From Bog-756 sp963753905 (GTDB taxonomy: Bacteria > Actinomycetota > Acidimicrobiia > Acidimicrobiales > RAAP-2), in assembly GCA_963753905.1 (NCBI GenBank), contig CAVWDZ010000001.1:1860001-1924000 (forward strand): a stretch of 64,000 bases of DNA. The letters are read 5' to 3'. Within the stretch, counting starts at the first letter, position 1; every line of letters begins with the position of its first letter. A model generated the notes under the pieces. It ran no database searches. It saw only the letters and a list, made by a program, of their open reading frames with translations, and was not told where the DNA came from. The position numbers and the translations under genes are program-made. Positions 7,601 through 16,936 of the stretch are shown in pieces.

Positions 7601-9489
7601 ACGCGTCGGTCGCGCCGGTCGGCGAGGGCACGCAGAGCACTGCCGAAGGAGCTCGGGCCCCGCGGCGGGCAGCTCCGGTGCTCACCGCCATCGCCGTCGT
7701 GGCCGCGGTGAGCTACGCCTGGGGGTCGGCCCACGGCAGCCTCGAGCCGTACTACGAGGCGGCCGTCCGCAGCATGGGGTCGAGCTGGCACGACTTCGCC
7801 TTCGGGGCCTTCGACCCCGCCGGGACGATCACCGTCGACAAGCTGCCCGGAGCACTCTGGGTGCAGGCCCTGAGCGTCCGGGTCCTCGGCTTCCATCCCT
7901 GGGCGGTCATCCTGCCGCAGATCGTCGAGGGGACCGTGACCGTCCTCGTGTTGTACCGGGCGGTCCGCCGGCTCGCCGGTTACCCAGCCGGGATGGTCGC
8001 AGCGGCCGTGGTGGCTGTGACCCCTGCCACGGTCGCCCTCGACCGCGGGAACATCTCGGACTCGCTCCTCATCCTCCTGCTCGTGCTCGCGGCCAACTCG
8101 GCCGTGACGGCACTGGTCACCAGGAACGGTGCCTGGCTCCTCGCGACGGGGCTGTGGGTGGGCCTCGCGTTCCAGGCCAAGATGCTCGAGGCCTGGCTGA
8201 TCCTGCCGGCCATCGGGTTGGTCTGGCTGGTGGCCGGGGCCGGCCGCCCGTTCCGGCGGATGCTCGACGTCGGTGCGGCCATCGGCCTGGCCGCGGTGAT
8301 CTCGCTGAGTTGGATGATCGCGGTCTCCCTCGTCCCAGAGACCGCTCGTCCCTACGTCGACGGCAGCACCCACGACTCGGTCTTCCAGCAGGTGTTCGTC
8401 TACAACGGCTTCGGTCGGGTCGGCACCGTCGGCCGTGGGAGCTCAGTCCTCGACTCGCTCGGCGAGTTCCGGCTCCCTGGCGCTCCCGGTCCCTCCCGGC
8501 TCCTCGCCGGCGCCGGCGGGCGGGACATCGGGTGGCTCATCCCGCTCGCGGTGCTCGCGGCGGTGGTCGTCGTCGTCGCCCGGCGCGGCAGACCGCGGGA
8601 GGATCCCCTCCGGGCGGGGGTGATCCTCTTCGGAACCTGGCTGGCCATCGACGCAGTCGCCTTCAGCGCCCTCTCCGGCATCAACGCCTACTACCTCGCC
8701 GCCCTCACCCCGGCGATCGGGGCACTCATCGGGATCGGGGCCGCAGTAGTCCTGCGTGCCGGCTTCGGCGACCGTCGGGTCAAGTGGGGCCTGCTCGTCG
8801 CCTCCGGTGCGACCGTCCTCTACGGCCTCGTGTTGAGCGGGCCCGCGGCGACCGCCCTGCTCGCCTTCGTCTGGTGCGGTGCCGTCGCGCTCCTCGCCGG
8901 CGGCTGCTGGCTTCTGCTCGACCCTCTCGCCCGGCGGGCAGGCGGGCACGACCCGCCCCCGAGCGTCCGGAGGCTGCGCACCCTGGTGGGCACCGGCCTG
9001 GTGCTCGGAGCCATGGTCCTCCCCTCGCTGACCGCGGCAGGAGACGTCGTCGCCTCGGGTCTCGGTCCCTTCGACACCCCGTACGAGCCGGCCGGGATCG
9101 TCCACATCACCCAGACCGAGCCCCGTGAGGCGCTCACCTCGATCGCGGCCGGAACGGGGCTCCTCCTCCGGGTCAATCGCTCCGATCGCTACGTCGCGGC
9201 CACCTACACCGCGATCATCGCGGCACCGCTGATCATCGACACCGGCGCCGAGATCGAACCGATCGGCGGATTCACCGGATCGATCCCGTCACCGACGCTG
9301 GCGGCCCTGCGCCACCAGGTCCGGAACCGTGAGCTCCAGACGGTGATCGCGCCCGCCGTCGACGACCCCCGGATCCAGTGGGTCGGGTCCCACTGCGCAC
9401 CGGTGCCACAGTCGACGGGCGCTTTCGCCGTCCACGGGCCGATCGCGGGGATCGGGATCTACTTCTGCACGGCTCGCGCCAGCGCCTAG
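7597..9489 (+). CDS. GT39/ArnT-like polyprenyl-phosphate glycosyltransferase, membrane protein
   Basis: 630 residues with about ten or more hydrophobic helices. The N-terminal loop YYEAAVRSMGSSWHDF and FDPAGTITVDKLPG (acidic first-loop motif) and the DRGNISDS segment are typical of actinobacterial GT39-like proteins related to protein O-mannosyltransferases and ArnT. Such enzymes transfer a sugar from a lipid-phosphate donor outside the membrane. The C-terminal soluble part ends in HCAPVPQ and YFCTARA with Cys residues. The GTG start overlaps the MarR stop. Donor and acceptor cannot be named. Confidence 0.85.
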   Translation: MNASVAPVGEGTQSTAEGARAPRRAAPVLTAIAVVAAVSYAWGSAHGSLEPYYEAAVRSMGSSWHDFAFGAFDPAGTITVDKLPGALWVQALSVRVLGFHPWAVILPQIVEGTVTVLVLYRAVRRLAGYPAGMVAAAVVAVTPATVALDRGNISDSLLILLLVLAANSAVTALVTRNGAWLLATGLWVGLAFQAKMLEAWLILPAIGLVWLVAGAGRPFRRMLDVGAAIGLAAVISLSWMIAVSLVPETARPYVDGSTHDSVFQQVFVYNGFGRVGTVGRGSSVLDSLGEFRLPGAPGPSRLLAGAGGRDIGWLIPLAVLAAVVVVVARRGRPREDPLRAGVILFGTWLAIDAVAFSALSGINAYYLAALTPAIGALIGIGAAVVLRAGFGDRRVKWGLLVASGATVLYGLVLSGPAATALLAFVWCGAVALLAGGCWLLLDPLARRAGGHDPPPSVRRLRTLVGTGLVLGAMVLPSLTAAGDVVASGLGPFDTPYEPAGIVHITQTEPREALTSIAAGTGLLLRVNRSDRYVAATYTAIIAAPLIIDTGAEIEPIGGFTGSIPSPTLAALRHQVRNRELQTVIAPAVDDPRIQWVGSHCAPVPQSTGAFAVHGPIAGIGIYFCTARASA

Positions 9490-9587
9490 CGTCCGCTGCA
9501 CAGGAGCGGACCCGCACCTGTTCCGCCCGTCGGAGCGACGGCGCTGGTCTATCGTCCCGGTGACCGCCACCCGACCAGGACCGACCG

Positions 9588-10616
9588 ATGACCGATCCGA
9601 CCGCCTCCGAGGAGAGCGCACCCGATGAGGAGCACTCCATCTCGGCCATCTCGACCGGTGCCCTGCCGGGTGAGGAGGTCATCACCGGACTCCTGACCGA
9701 TGCACACGCACGGTTCCGGACGGTCGACGAGGGTGAGGTGGCCAGCTACATCCCGGCCCTTGCCAACACGCCACCCGAGCTCTTCGGGATCGCTGTTGCC
9801 GGGGTAGGAGGCCGGACCTTCTCCTGCGGCGATACCGGACACGAGTTCTCGCTGCAGTCGATCTCCAAGCCGTTCGTCTTCGCCCTCGTGTGCGAGTCGG
9901 TCGGGCTCCAACGGGCCCGGGCGCTGCTCGGCGTCAATGCAACCGGACTGCCGTTCAACTCGGTCATGGCCATCGAGCTGAACGACGACCGAACGATGAA
10001 CCCGATGGTCAACGCCGGTGCGATGGCGACCACCAGCCTGGTCCCCGGAAGGAGCTCCGATCAACAGTGGGCGTTCCTGCTCGACGGCCTGTCCCGCTTC
10101 GCCGGACGCGACCTCACCCTCGACCGCGACGTCTACGACTCCGAGTCCGCCACCAATCTCCGGAATCAGGGGATCGCCCACCTCCTGCACAGCTACGGGC
10201 ACCTCTACGCCGACCCGGACCAGACCACCGACGTCTACACCCGGCAGTGCTCGCTCCTGGTCAGCACGATCGACCTGGCGGTGATGGGTGCGACCCTCGC
10301 CGACGGGGGGGTCAACCCGATCACCGGCGTGCAGGTCGTCAGCCCGGTCATCTGCAAGCGAGTGCTCGCCGTCATGGCCACCGCCGGTCTCTACGAGCGT
10401 TCGGGCGACTGGCTCTACGACGTGGGCCTCCCGGGAAAGAGCGGGGTCAGCGGGGGCATCGTGACCATCGCACCCGGCAAAGGCGGACTCGCCGTCTACT
10501 CCCCACGGCTGGACGGGGCGGGCAACAGCGTACGTGGCCAACTGGTGACCCGCTACCTCTCCGAGCGCCTCGGCCTCAACGTGTTCGCCTCACGGCCGTT
10601 CGGCACAACGGGATGA
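9588..10616 (+). CDS. glsA: Glutaminase (GlsA family)
   Basis: 342 residues, serine beta-lactamase-like fold. The catalytic S-x-x-K is in LQSISKPF; substrate-site segments include NPMVNAGA, ATNLRNQGIA and the GLPGKSGVSGG loop near the C-terminus, all conserved in GlsA. It hydrolyses glutamine to glutamate and ammonia in the cytoplasm. The N-terminal 25 residues are an acidic extension compared with typical forms. It stands alone between the GT39 and MFS genes. Confidence 0.93.
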   Translation: MTDPTASEESAPDEEHSISAISTGALPGEEVITGLLTDAHARFRTVDEGEVASYIPALANTPPELFGIAVAGVGGRTFSCGDTGHEFSLQSISKPFVFALVCESVGLQRARALLGVNATGLPFNSVMAIELNDDRTMNPMVNAGAMATTSLVPGRSSDQQWAFLLDGLSRFAGRDLTLDRDVYDSESATNLRNQGIAHLLHSYGHLYADPDQTTDVYTRQCSLLVSTIDLAVMGATLADGGVNPITGVQVVSPVICKRVLAVMATAGLYERSGDWLYDVGLPGKSGVSGGIVTIAPGKGGLAVYSPRLDGAGNSVRGQLVTRYLSERLGLNVFASRPFGTTG

Positions 10617-10779
10617 TGGCTGCCGACGACGACGATCCGCCCGTGGCGACGGAGCCTGTCCCGGGAACCGGCGGCTCGCTCGTGGACAGCGAAGGAGTCG
10701 ACGGGGTCTGAGGTGAGATAGACCTACCAGGGCCGTCGGGGGACCTCCCTTCGGTTCCAGCCTGCAAGCGAGGAGAAGA

Positions 10780-12408
10780 GTGAACGGCGAAGCGACATCG
10801 AGTAAGGGCTGGCTTGCGCTTGTCGCCTTGGCAACGGCGCAGTTCGTCATGGTGCTCGACCAGTCGGTGATGAACGTCTCCATCAGCGCACTGGTCAAGG
10901 ACTTCGACACCACGGTCACAACGATTCAGGCGGTGATCACCCTCTACTGCTTGGTGATGGCCATGCTGATCCTCACCGGGGCCAAGATCGGCGACATGAT
11001 CGGCCGCCGCCGGGCGTTCGTGATCGGCCTGATCATCTACGCCTGCGGCTCAGCTCTGACCGCAGCCTCACAGTCGGTGGCGGTCCTGGCTCTCGGCTGG
11101 TCGGTGCTCGAGGGCATCGGGGCAGCACTCGTACTCCCCGCGCTCGCCGCGTTGATTGCAGGAAACTTCGAGGGTCCCCGTCGCAAGGTTGCCTATGCGA
11201 TCATCGGGGGGGTAGCCGGAGCAGGCATCGCCGTCGGTCCGATCCTCGGCGGATGGGCAACGACAGAGATCACGTGGCGGATCGTGTTCGTCGGTGAGGT
11301 GATCATCGTCGCCTTCATCCTGGTGATGACCCCCAAGGTGGGAGACGCCCCACGTCCCGATCCCACCCCGAAACTCGATGTGTTCGGCTCGGTGCTCTCG
11401 GCGACAGGTCTCGGGCTGCTCGTGTTCGGTGTCCTCCAATCGAGTACCTGGGGGTGGCTCAAGCCGAAGAACTCGCCGATCACGATCTTCGGGTTCTCCA
11501 TCACGATCTTCGTGATCGCCGCAGGTGGGGTGCTTCTCTGGGGATTCGTGACGTGGCAGCGCCACCGCGAAGAGCGGAACCTGGACCCATTGGTCCATCT
11601 GTCACTGACCCACATCCCGCGAGTCAGATCAGGGTTGATCGGGCTGTTCAGCCAGAACCTGATCCTCATGGGCGTCTTCTTCGTCATTCCCCTCTACCTC
11701 CAGCTCGTGCTCGGACTCAACGCTCTCGAAACCGGCATCAAGATGTTGCCCGTCTCGATCACCATGTTCGTGACTGCCGCCATCGGATCAAAACTGTCGG
11801 ATCGGTTCGCGGTGCGCACCATCGTCCGGAGCGGACTGATCATGACGATCGCAGGCAGCCTGATCCTGCTCTCGACCATCCAGCCCACCCTCTCTGACGC
11901 AGGGTTCGCCATCGGCATGGGCGTGCTCGGTATCGGGATGGGCCTGATGGTTTCCCAACTGGGTAACGTCGTCCAATCATCGGTCGAAGAGTCCGGACGG
12001 AGCGAGGCCGGTGGACTCCAGTACACGGGACAGCAACTCGGCTCATCGCTCGGTGTGGCCCTCATCGGGGCCATCGTCCTGATGGGACTGACCAGCACCT
12101 TCATCTCCAATGTCGAGCATGATTCCCGCATCAGCGCCGAGATCTCGACACAGGTGGGAGTGGCGGCCGGTTCCAATACCAACTTCGTTTCGGCCACCGA
12201 AGTCGAGACCGCAGCCAAGGATGCCGGCCTTGACAGTGCGACCACAACAGCATTGGTCGACGACTACGAGTCGGCGCAGCTCCGCTCGCTCAAGGCCGGG
12301 CTCCTCGCCGCCGCACTGCTCGCACTCGCCTCGTTGGGCTTCACCAGAGAGCTTCCACACGACCGACCGGTACGGGAGAAGAGGGCCCTCGCCGACACAT
12401 CAGCCTGA
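10780..12408 (+). CDS. MFS drug exporter, DHA2 (EmrB/QacA) family
   Basis: 542 residues, predicted 14 membrane helices. Family motifs: FVMVLDQSVMNVSISAL in helix 1, the loop-2 GAKIGDMIGRRRAF motif, and the antiporter motif GAGIAVGPILGG in helix 5. A 60-residue external loop near the C-terminus (ISAEISTQVGVAAG onward) is common in this group. GTG start with AGGAGAAG just upstream. It probably exports hydrophobic compounds with proton antiport; the substrate is unknown. No regulator lies beside it. Confidence 0.92.
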   Translation: MNGEATSSKGWLALVALATAQFVMVLDQSVMNVSISALVKDFDTTVTTIQAVITLYCLVMAMLILTGAKIGDMIGRRRAFVIGLIIYACGSALTAASQSVAVLALGWSVLEGIGAALVLPALAALIAGNFEGPRRKVAYAIIGGVAGAGIAVGPILGGWATTEITWRIVFVGEVIIVAFILVMTPKVGDAPRPDPTPKLDVFGSVLSATGLGLLVFGVLQSSTWGWLKPKNSPITIFGFSITIFVIAAGGVLLWGFVTWQRHREERNLDPLVHLSLTHIPRVRSGLIGLFSQNLILMGVFFVIPLYLQLVLGLNALETGIKMLPVSITMFVTAAIGSKLSDRFAVRTIVRSGLIMTIAGSLILLSTIQPTLSDAGFAIGMGVLGIGMGLMVSQLGNVVQSSVEESGRSEAGGLQYTGQQLGSSLGVALIGAIVLMGLTSTFISNVEHDSRISAEISTQVGVAAGSNTNFVSATEVETAAKDAGLDSATTTALVDDYESAQLRSLKAGLLAAALLALASLGFTRELPHDRPVREKRALADTSA

Positions 12409-12410
12409 AC

Positions 12411-12483
12411 CCCCGTCCCCCCCGACCCCGCTGAGACGGCCGGCGAGGCGGCCGGGGGACGGGGGAGGCGGCCGGGGGACGGG
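12411..12483 (+). terminator. GC-rich inverted repeat plus 20-base direct repeat
   Basis: CCCCGTCCCC at 12411-12420, directly after the MFS stop, can pair with GGGGACGGGG at 12455-12464. The right arm lies in a 19-base unit (GAGGCGGCCGGGGGACGGG) present twice at a 20-base period (12445-12463 and 12465-12483). This is probably an intrinsic terminator that expanded by duplication; no T tract is present. Confidence 0.4.
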
Positions 12484-12628
12484 CGAGGCGTCCAACGGTG
12501 GCCAAAACGGCTGCTACCCCGGGTTGCGGACCCGCCACTGGGGAACGGCCACGACGTTGAACAGGAAGGATGCCTGCACAGCATCCTCGACGGTAAAGAT
12601 CGGCCGGGCCCGTACCGATATTTCCCGG

Positions 12629-14119
12629 GTGAGGTTTGATCTGGCGCACCCGACCCAGCGGCAGCTGCGCGACGGTGTGACCTGTGGGCTGATCGCGGAG
12701 TCGATCATGATCCCGATTCTGCTCACGGTGACCTTCGTGGACCATCACGCGGTCCGGTGGGGGTACGTGTTCGCGGCGATGGCCTGCATCTTCCTGTCCG
12801 TCGTCTACCTGGCCATGTTCGTGGCGATCACCAAGGGCCGCTCGAGCGTCGAGTCGCAAGCCAACGTGTGGTTCGTCATCGTCTGCCTGGCGCTGGCCGG
12901 CCTCGCCTGTATCGATCTGGCCACTGCGACCCACACCGGTCTCTACACGCCGGCCATGCTGGTCGGGGTCCTCTTCGTCTGCATCGTCGGCGACCGCCGG
13001 ATGCAGATCATCGTCGACCTCTACGCGCTGGTGTTGATCAGCCTGATCGGCTGGATCGAAGGGCTGCGCGGTGCCGACCTCGCTGTCTCGTTGCTCATCT
13101 ACGCCTCGACCATCGCGGTGATCACCTTCATCTGCGCACGCACCGTCGGATCCCTCACCGGACAGGTCAACTTCAGCCACGCCATCGACACCCTCAACGA
13201 GACGTTCGACGACTTTGGGTTCGACGGCTCGCGCTCGGGCCACGACACCGTGTCGGAGATCTTCCGGTGCGGCCTGCCCCAGGTCACCCACATCCTGCCC
13301 GCGGTGCGGGTGGCCGTGTTCACCCGCAACAGCTCGCTCGAACGCTTCACCCTGGTCGCCACCTGGCCAGAGGAGATCACCGAGTGCTCCGATCTCGCCA
13401 CCCTCCCCGCGCTGACCCGTGCCCTCGTCGCCAATGCTGTCGACCTCGACCCCCGCTACTGCGTGATCCCGGTCGGGTATGCGCCCGACGGCGAGCTGGT
13501 GATGGTCATCGATCGGAGCCCCTCGGACAGCCGGACCGATCAGCGGGCCGCCGAGGCCGCCGAGCTCCTGGCCTCGGCGTTCCTGCGCGTGACGAGCCGG
13601 GCCAACTTCGTCAACGGCCTGCACGCAGAGAGCAGGACCGATCCGCTCACCGGTCTCGCCAACCGGCGGAGCCTCTTCGAGCGCATCGAGATCGAGATGG
13701 CCCACGCCCTCCGCAGGGAGACGCCCCTGAGCGTGGCCATGATCGACCTCGACCATTTCAAGGCCTACAACGACCGGTACGGACATGTGGCCGGCGACAC
13801 GGTGCTCCGCTCGATCGCCGCGGTCATGGTCTCCAACATCCGGGGCCAGGACATGGTGGCCCGCTACGGCGGCGAGGAGTTCTGCCTCGTGATGCCCGAC
13901 ACCGATCTGGTCGGCGGCCACCACCTGCTCGACAAGCTCCGCGAGGGCGGCCGCGAGTCGAGGTCCGACTTCGGTGTGACCCTGTCGGCGGGCCTGACCA
14001 GCTGGGACGGTATCGAGGACCCGACCTCGTTCATCGAGCGCGCCGACCAGGCTCTCTACCGGGCCAAGGAGTCGGGTCGAAACCGGGTGGTCTCGATCGA
14101 GTCCATCACCGAGTTCTAA
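12629..14119 (+). CDS. Membrane-bound diguanylate cyclase (GGDEF)
   Basis: 496 residues from GTG at 12629 (no clear ribosome site; an upstream TTG is possible). The N-terminal 170 residues contain about six hydrophobic helices (MASE-like sensor region). A GAF-like region follows (about 190-330), then a C-terminal GGDEF domain with DPLTGLANRRSL, DLDHFKAYND and active-site YGGEEF. An R-G-Q-D lies five residues before GGEEF, matching the product-inhibition I-site. It should make c-di-GMP at the membrane and be feedback-inhibited. No EAL domain or partner is adjacent. Confidence 0.92.
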   Translation: MRFDLAHPTQRQLRDGVTCGLIAESIMIPILLTVTFVDHHAVRWGYVFAAMACIFLSVVYLAMFVAITKGRSSVESQANVWFVIVCLALAGLACIDLATATHTGLYTPAMLVGVLFVCIVGDRRMQIIVDLYALVLISLIGWIEGLRGADLAVSLLIYASTIAVITFICARTVGSLTGQVNFSHAIDTLNETFDDFGFDGSRSGHDTVSEIFRCGLPQVTHILPAVRVAVFTRNSSLERFTLVATWPEEITECSDLATLPALTRALVANAVDLDPRYCVIPVGYAPDGELVMVIDRSPSDSRTDQRAAEAAELLASAFLRVTSRANFVNGLHAESRTDPLTGLANRRSLFERIEIEMAHALRRETPLSVAMIDLDHFKAYNDRYGHVAGDTVLRSIAAVMVSNIRGQDMVARYGGEEFCLVMPDTDLVGGHHLLDKLREGGRESRSDFGVTLSAGLTSWDGIEDPTSFIERADQALYRAKESGRNRVVSIESITEF

Positions 14120-14352
14120 CTCTGCTGTTCCGGCGACTTCTCGGTGGCCCGGGCCCGGCGCGCCGGCGCCTGATCGACAGTGTGCTCCTCGGGCCGCTCC
14201 ATGACCAGATAGACGTTGTCGTCGACGACGAAGGACGTCACCAGGTGGAATCCCGCCGTGTCGAGCTCATCGAGCTCGTTCTGCAGCTCGACACGGCGCT
14301 CGGCGACGACCAGCCGGCCGCCGTGGACACGGACTATCCGGTGGGTGCTCAC
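14116..14352 (-). CDS. Small DUF4177-like protein
   Basis: 78 residues starting at GTG 14352, which overlaps the stop of the deacetylase gene (GTGA). The central part, ELDELDTAGFHLVTSFVVDD followed by NVYLVMERP, matches the small beta-alpha-beta pattern of DUF4177-type proteins. A charged tail follows. Translational coupling to the LmbE gene suggests joint expression; the function is unknown. It converges with the GGDEF gene, overlapping it by a few bases. Confidence 0.65.
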   Translation of the reverse strand: MSTHRIVRVHGGRLVVAERRVELQNELDELDTAGFHLVTSFVVDDNVYLVMERPEEHTVDQAPARRARATEKSPEQQS

Positions 14353-15212
14353 CGGATACGCAACAGCTTGTCGGCGACGCCCCCGGCCAGGGTGCCCCGC
14401 GCCGGGTCGACGAGCAACCCGGCCTCGCGCCGCCCGTTGCCGAGTCCGGAGGGTGCAGGGCGGACACGGACGTACCACTCCTGACCCCAGACCCTCGAGA
14501 AGATGTTCTCCGGCATGGAGAGGAAGATGCTGTCCTCGCCGATCTGGCTCGCGTGGGCCCGCATGGCGGCGCGCTTGGTCGCCAGATGGGCCGAGACGTC
14601 GACCTCGGTGGTGATCCGCTCACTCGGCTCACCCATTGTGTCCGCCCCCTCCATCTGCTCCTCGTTCTGCTCGGAGGGGGTCCATCCCGAGTCGGCCATC
14701 AGGGCGCGCAGGTTCTCCATGAAGCCGCGATCGACCGTGGCGAGGTAGACAACCGGGGTTCCGGCGAGCGCTGCCGCACGCATGCCCACAGTGTGGACCT
14801 GGACGTGATCGGGATGGCCGTACCCTCCGTGCTCGTCGTAGGTCACCAGCACCTCCGACCCCTCGGCGGTCAGGATGCCGGCCAACCGGGCGGCCGCCTC
14901 CTCCACGTCGGCGGTGGCGAAGCAGCCCGGGCGCAGGCTGCTCGGCTCGCCCTCCATCCCGGAGTCCTCGTACCCGAGCCACAGCTGCCGATCGACCCCG
15001 AGGATCGCTGCGGCTTCGCTCAGCTCTGCAGCCCGGCGCTCGGCCAGGGTCTCCCCGGGGCGCAACAGGCCGTCCGGGATCTCACCCAGCTCGCCGCCGG
15101 TGGCAGTGACCAGCACCACCCGGTGGCCCTGGGCGGCGAGAGCCGCCATGGTGCCCCCGGTGGCGATCGCCTCGTCGTCGGGGTGGGCGTGGAAGAAGGT
15201 GACCGCGGCCAT
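14349..15212 (-). CDS. LmbE/PIG-L family N-acetyl-sugar deacetylase or mycothiol conjugate amidase-like
   Basis: 287 residues. The zinc site motif HAHPDDEA is at residues 8-15 and the second metal/catalytic region is GYGHPDHVQVH. LGYEDSGM and RPGCFATAD segments are shared with MshB/Mca enzymes, which deacetylate GlcNAc-inositol or cleave mycothiol S-conjugates. It is a paralogue of the protein at 23709-24623. It lies in an apparent operon: DedA gene upstream (82-base gap), DUF4177-like gene downstream (4-base overlap). Confidence 0.87.
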   Translation of the reverse strand: MAAVTFFHAHPDDEAIATGGTMAALAAQGHRVVLVTATGGELGEIPDGLLRPGETLAERRAAELSEAAAILGVDRQLWLGYEDSGMEGEPSSLRPGCFATADVEEAAARLAGILTAEGSEVLVTYDEHGGYGHPDHVQVHTVGMRAAALAGTPVVYLATVDRGFMENLRALMADSGWTPSEQNEEQMEGADTMGEPSERITTEVDVSAHLATKRAAMRAHASQIGEDSIFLSMPENIFSRVWGQEWYVRVRPAPSGLGNGRREAGLLVDPARGTLAGGVADKLLRIR

Positions 15213-15294
15213 GGTCCGGGACCCTACTGGGAGCGAGCCCCCGATCGGACCGGGTCGGTGGCCGGCCCGCCGGCCACCCGGTCCGGCGTGTCGC

Positions 15295-15930
15295 TCAGGG
15301 TCGTTCCTCCCGCACGACACGGACCCGGTGGACGAACAAGAGGACGACCGCGACGACCGCCAGCGCTGCCAACACGTACCCCGCATCGCTGAACGACCGC
15401 TGCACGTGGTTGTAACTCGAGCCCAGCGAATAGCCCAGGCTGGCGAGGGCGGTGCACCAGATGGCGCACCCGATGACGGTGAAGGCGATGAACTTGGGGA
15501 TGGCCATCTCTCCGAGCCCGGCGGCGAACGACACGAACGACCGGAGCAGCGGGATGAAGCGCCCGAAGAGCACCAGCGGTTCGCCGTGTCGGTCGAACCA
15601 GGCCTCCGCCCGGTCGAGGTCCTTGTGCGAGAGCAGCACGTACCGTCCGAAGCGGTCCACCAGGGGGCGACCGCCGTAGAACCCGATGAGGTACCCGGCC
15701 AACGAACCCAGGACCTCCCCCAGCACCGCGAGCAGGATGACGGCGGCCAGCGAGGCGTGGAACACCTCCGGCGAGGTCTGGCCGTTCGAGAGCAGCATGT
15801 GGACCTCGCCACTCGCCAGCGCCCCGCCGCCGATGACGGCGAGCTCGGCGCCGACCGGAAGGCCCATTGCGGAGATGAAACTCAGCACGAACACCGCGAG
15901 ATAGCTGTAGTGGTAGAGGAAGTTCTCCAT
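15295..15930 (-). CDS. DedA-family membrane protein
   Basis: 211 residues with four to six hydrophobic stretches. The family motifs are visible: GEVLGSLAGYLIGFYGGR and the second-half GRFIPLLRSFVSFAAG, with the conserved Arg and Pro of the DedA re-entrant region. DedA/SNARE-associated proteins act in undecaprenyl-phosphate or phospholipid scrambling and membrane homeostasis. It is first gene of the operon with the LmbE-like and DUF4177-like genes. Confidence 0.93.
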   Translation of the reverse strand: MENFLYHYSYLAVFVLSFISAMGLPVGAELAVIGGGALASGEVHMLLSNGQTSPEVFHASLAAVILLAVLGEVLGSLAGYLIGFYGGRPLVDRFGRYVLLSHKDLDRAEAWFDRHGEPLVLFGRFIPLLRSFVSFAAGLGEMAIPKFIAFTVIGCAIWCTALASLGYSLGSSYNHVQRSFSDAGYVLAALAVVAVVLLFVHRVRVVREERP

Positions 15931-16024
15931 CGCCCCACCTGTCTAGCCGCTGGCCGCTGGACGGCAGCGCACCCCGAGCCCCGATCCGACCCCGTCGGGG
16001 TGGAGGTGGGCTACCGTCACCCGG

Positions 16025-16927
16025 GTGAGCACGGATGCCTCCCGGGGAGCGATCTCCCCGATCCGCTGCAGCACCGCAGACGGACTGGCCGTCGCCGCGT
16101 ACGACTTCGGCGGTGTGGGACCGGACCTGCTCCTCGTCCACGCCACCGGCCTCTGCGCGGCACCGTTCCTCCCGTTGGCGCGGTCACTCGGGTCGGACGT
16201 CCACTGCTCGGCGCTCGACCTCCGCGCCCACGGGCGCTCCGATCGCCCGGCAGACGGGAACCTGGCCTGGGCGGGGTTCACCCAGGACGTCCTGGCCACG
16301 GTCGACGGGCTCGGTCTCGACCATCCGGCCGGCCTCGGCCACTCGTGCGGGGGCGCCGCCCTCCTCCTGGCCGAACAGGCACGGCCAGGTACCTTCCGCT
16401 CCCTCTCCCTCTTCGAGCCCGTGGTGTTCCCCGGCAACCCAGCCGTGCCCGCCGGCGAGAACCCGATGTCCGCCGCAGCCCGTCGACGCCGCGAGACCTT
16501 CCCCTCGGCTGAGGATGCCTTCGTGACCTTCTCTTCCAAGCCGCCGCTCGATGTGCTCGACCCCGAGGCACTGTGCCTCTACGTCGAGCACGGGTTCGAG
16601 CCCATCCCGGTCGACGAGGGGGGCGACGGATCCGCCGTCCGGCTCCGCTGCCGTCGCGAGGACGAGGCGGAGACGTTCGCCCGTGCCCCCTCCAACGGCG
16701 CGTTCACCCACCTCGCCGCTGTCCGATGCCCGGTGACCCTTGCATACGGCGAGGAGACCGATGCATTCGGCCGCCCGCTCATGGAGGCGCTCGCGGCCGC
16801 ACTCCCCGACGCCGCCGTAGCGAGCTTCCCCGGTCTCGGACACTTCGGGCCCCTCGAGCAGCCGGTCGCGGTCGCCGCCGCGGTGCGCCGCTGGCTCGGG
16901 TCCGCCGACGGCACACCCGCGTCGTAG
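16025..16927 (+). CDS. Alpha/beta hydrolase
   Basis: 300 residues with the usual alpha/beta hydrolase order: oxyanion region VHATGLCA, LDLRAHGRSDRP after strand 4, nucleophile elbow GHSCGG (Ser), acid on YGEETDAFG, and catalytic His in GLGHFGPLEQP. Start GTG at 16025. It is probably a cytoplasmic esterase or C-C hydrolase; the substrate is not predictable. It is divergent from the DedA gene and ends 9 bases before the nuclease gene. Confidence 0.9.
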   Translation: MSTDASRGAISPIRCSTADGLAVAAYDFGGVGPDLLLVHATGLCAAPFLPLARSLGSDVHCSALDLRAHGRSDRPADGNLAWAGFTQDVLATVDGLGLDHPAGLGHSCGGAALLLAEQARPGTFRSLSLFEPVVFPGNPAVPAGENPMSAAARRRRETFPSAEDAFVTFSSKPPLDVLDPEALCLYVEHGFEPIPVDEGGDGSAVRLRCRREDEAETFARAPSNGAFTHLAAVRCPVTLAYGEETDAFGRPLMEALAAALPDAAVASFPGLGHFGPLEQPVAVAAAVRRWLGSADGTPAS

Positions 16928-16936
16928 TCTCCCGAC

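Noticed and set aside
10613..10711. 32-codon frame overlapping the glutaminase stop
   Set aside because: Acidic low-complexity peptide without ribosome-site support or known relatives.
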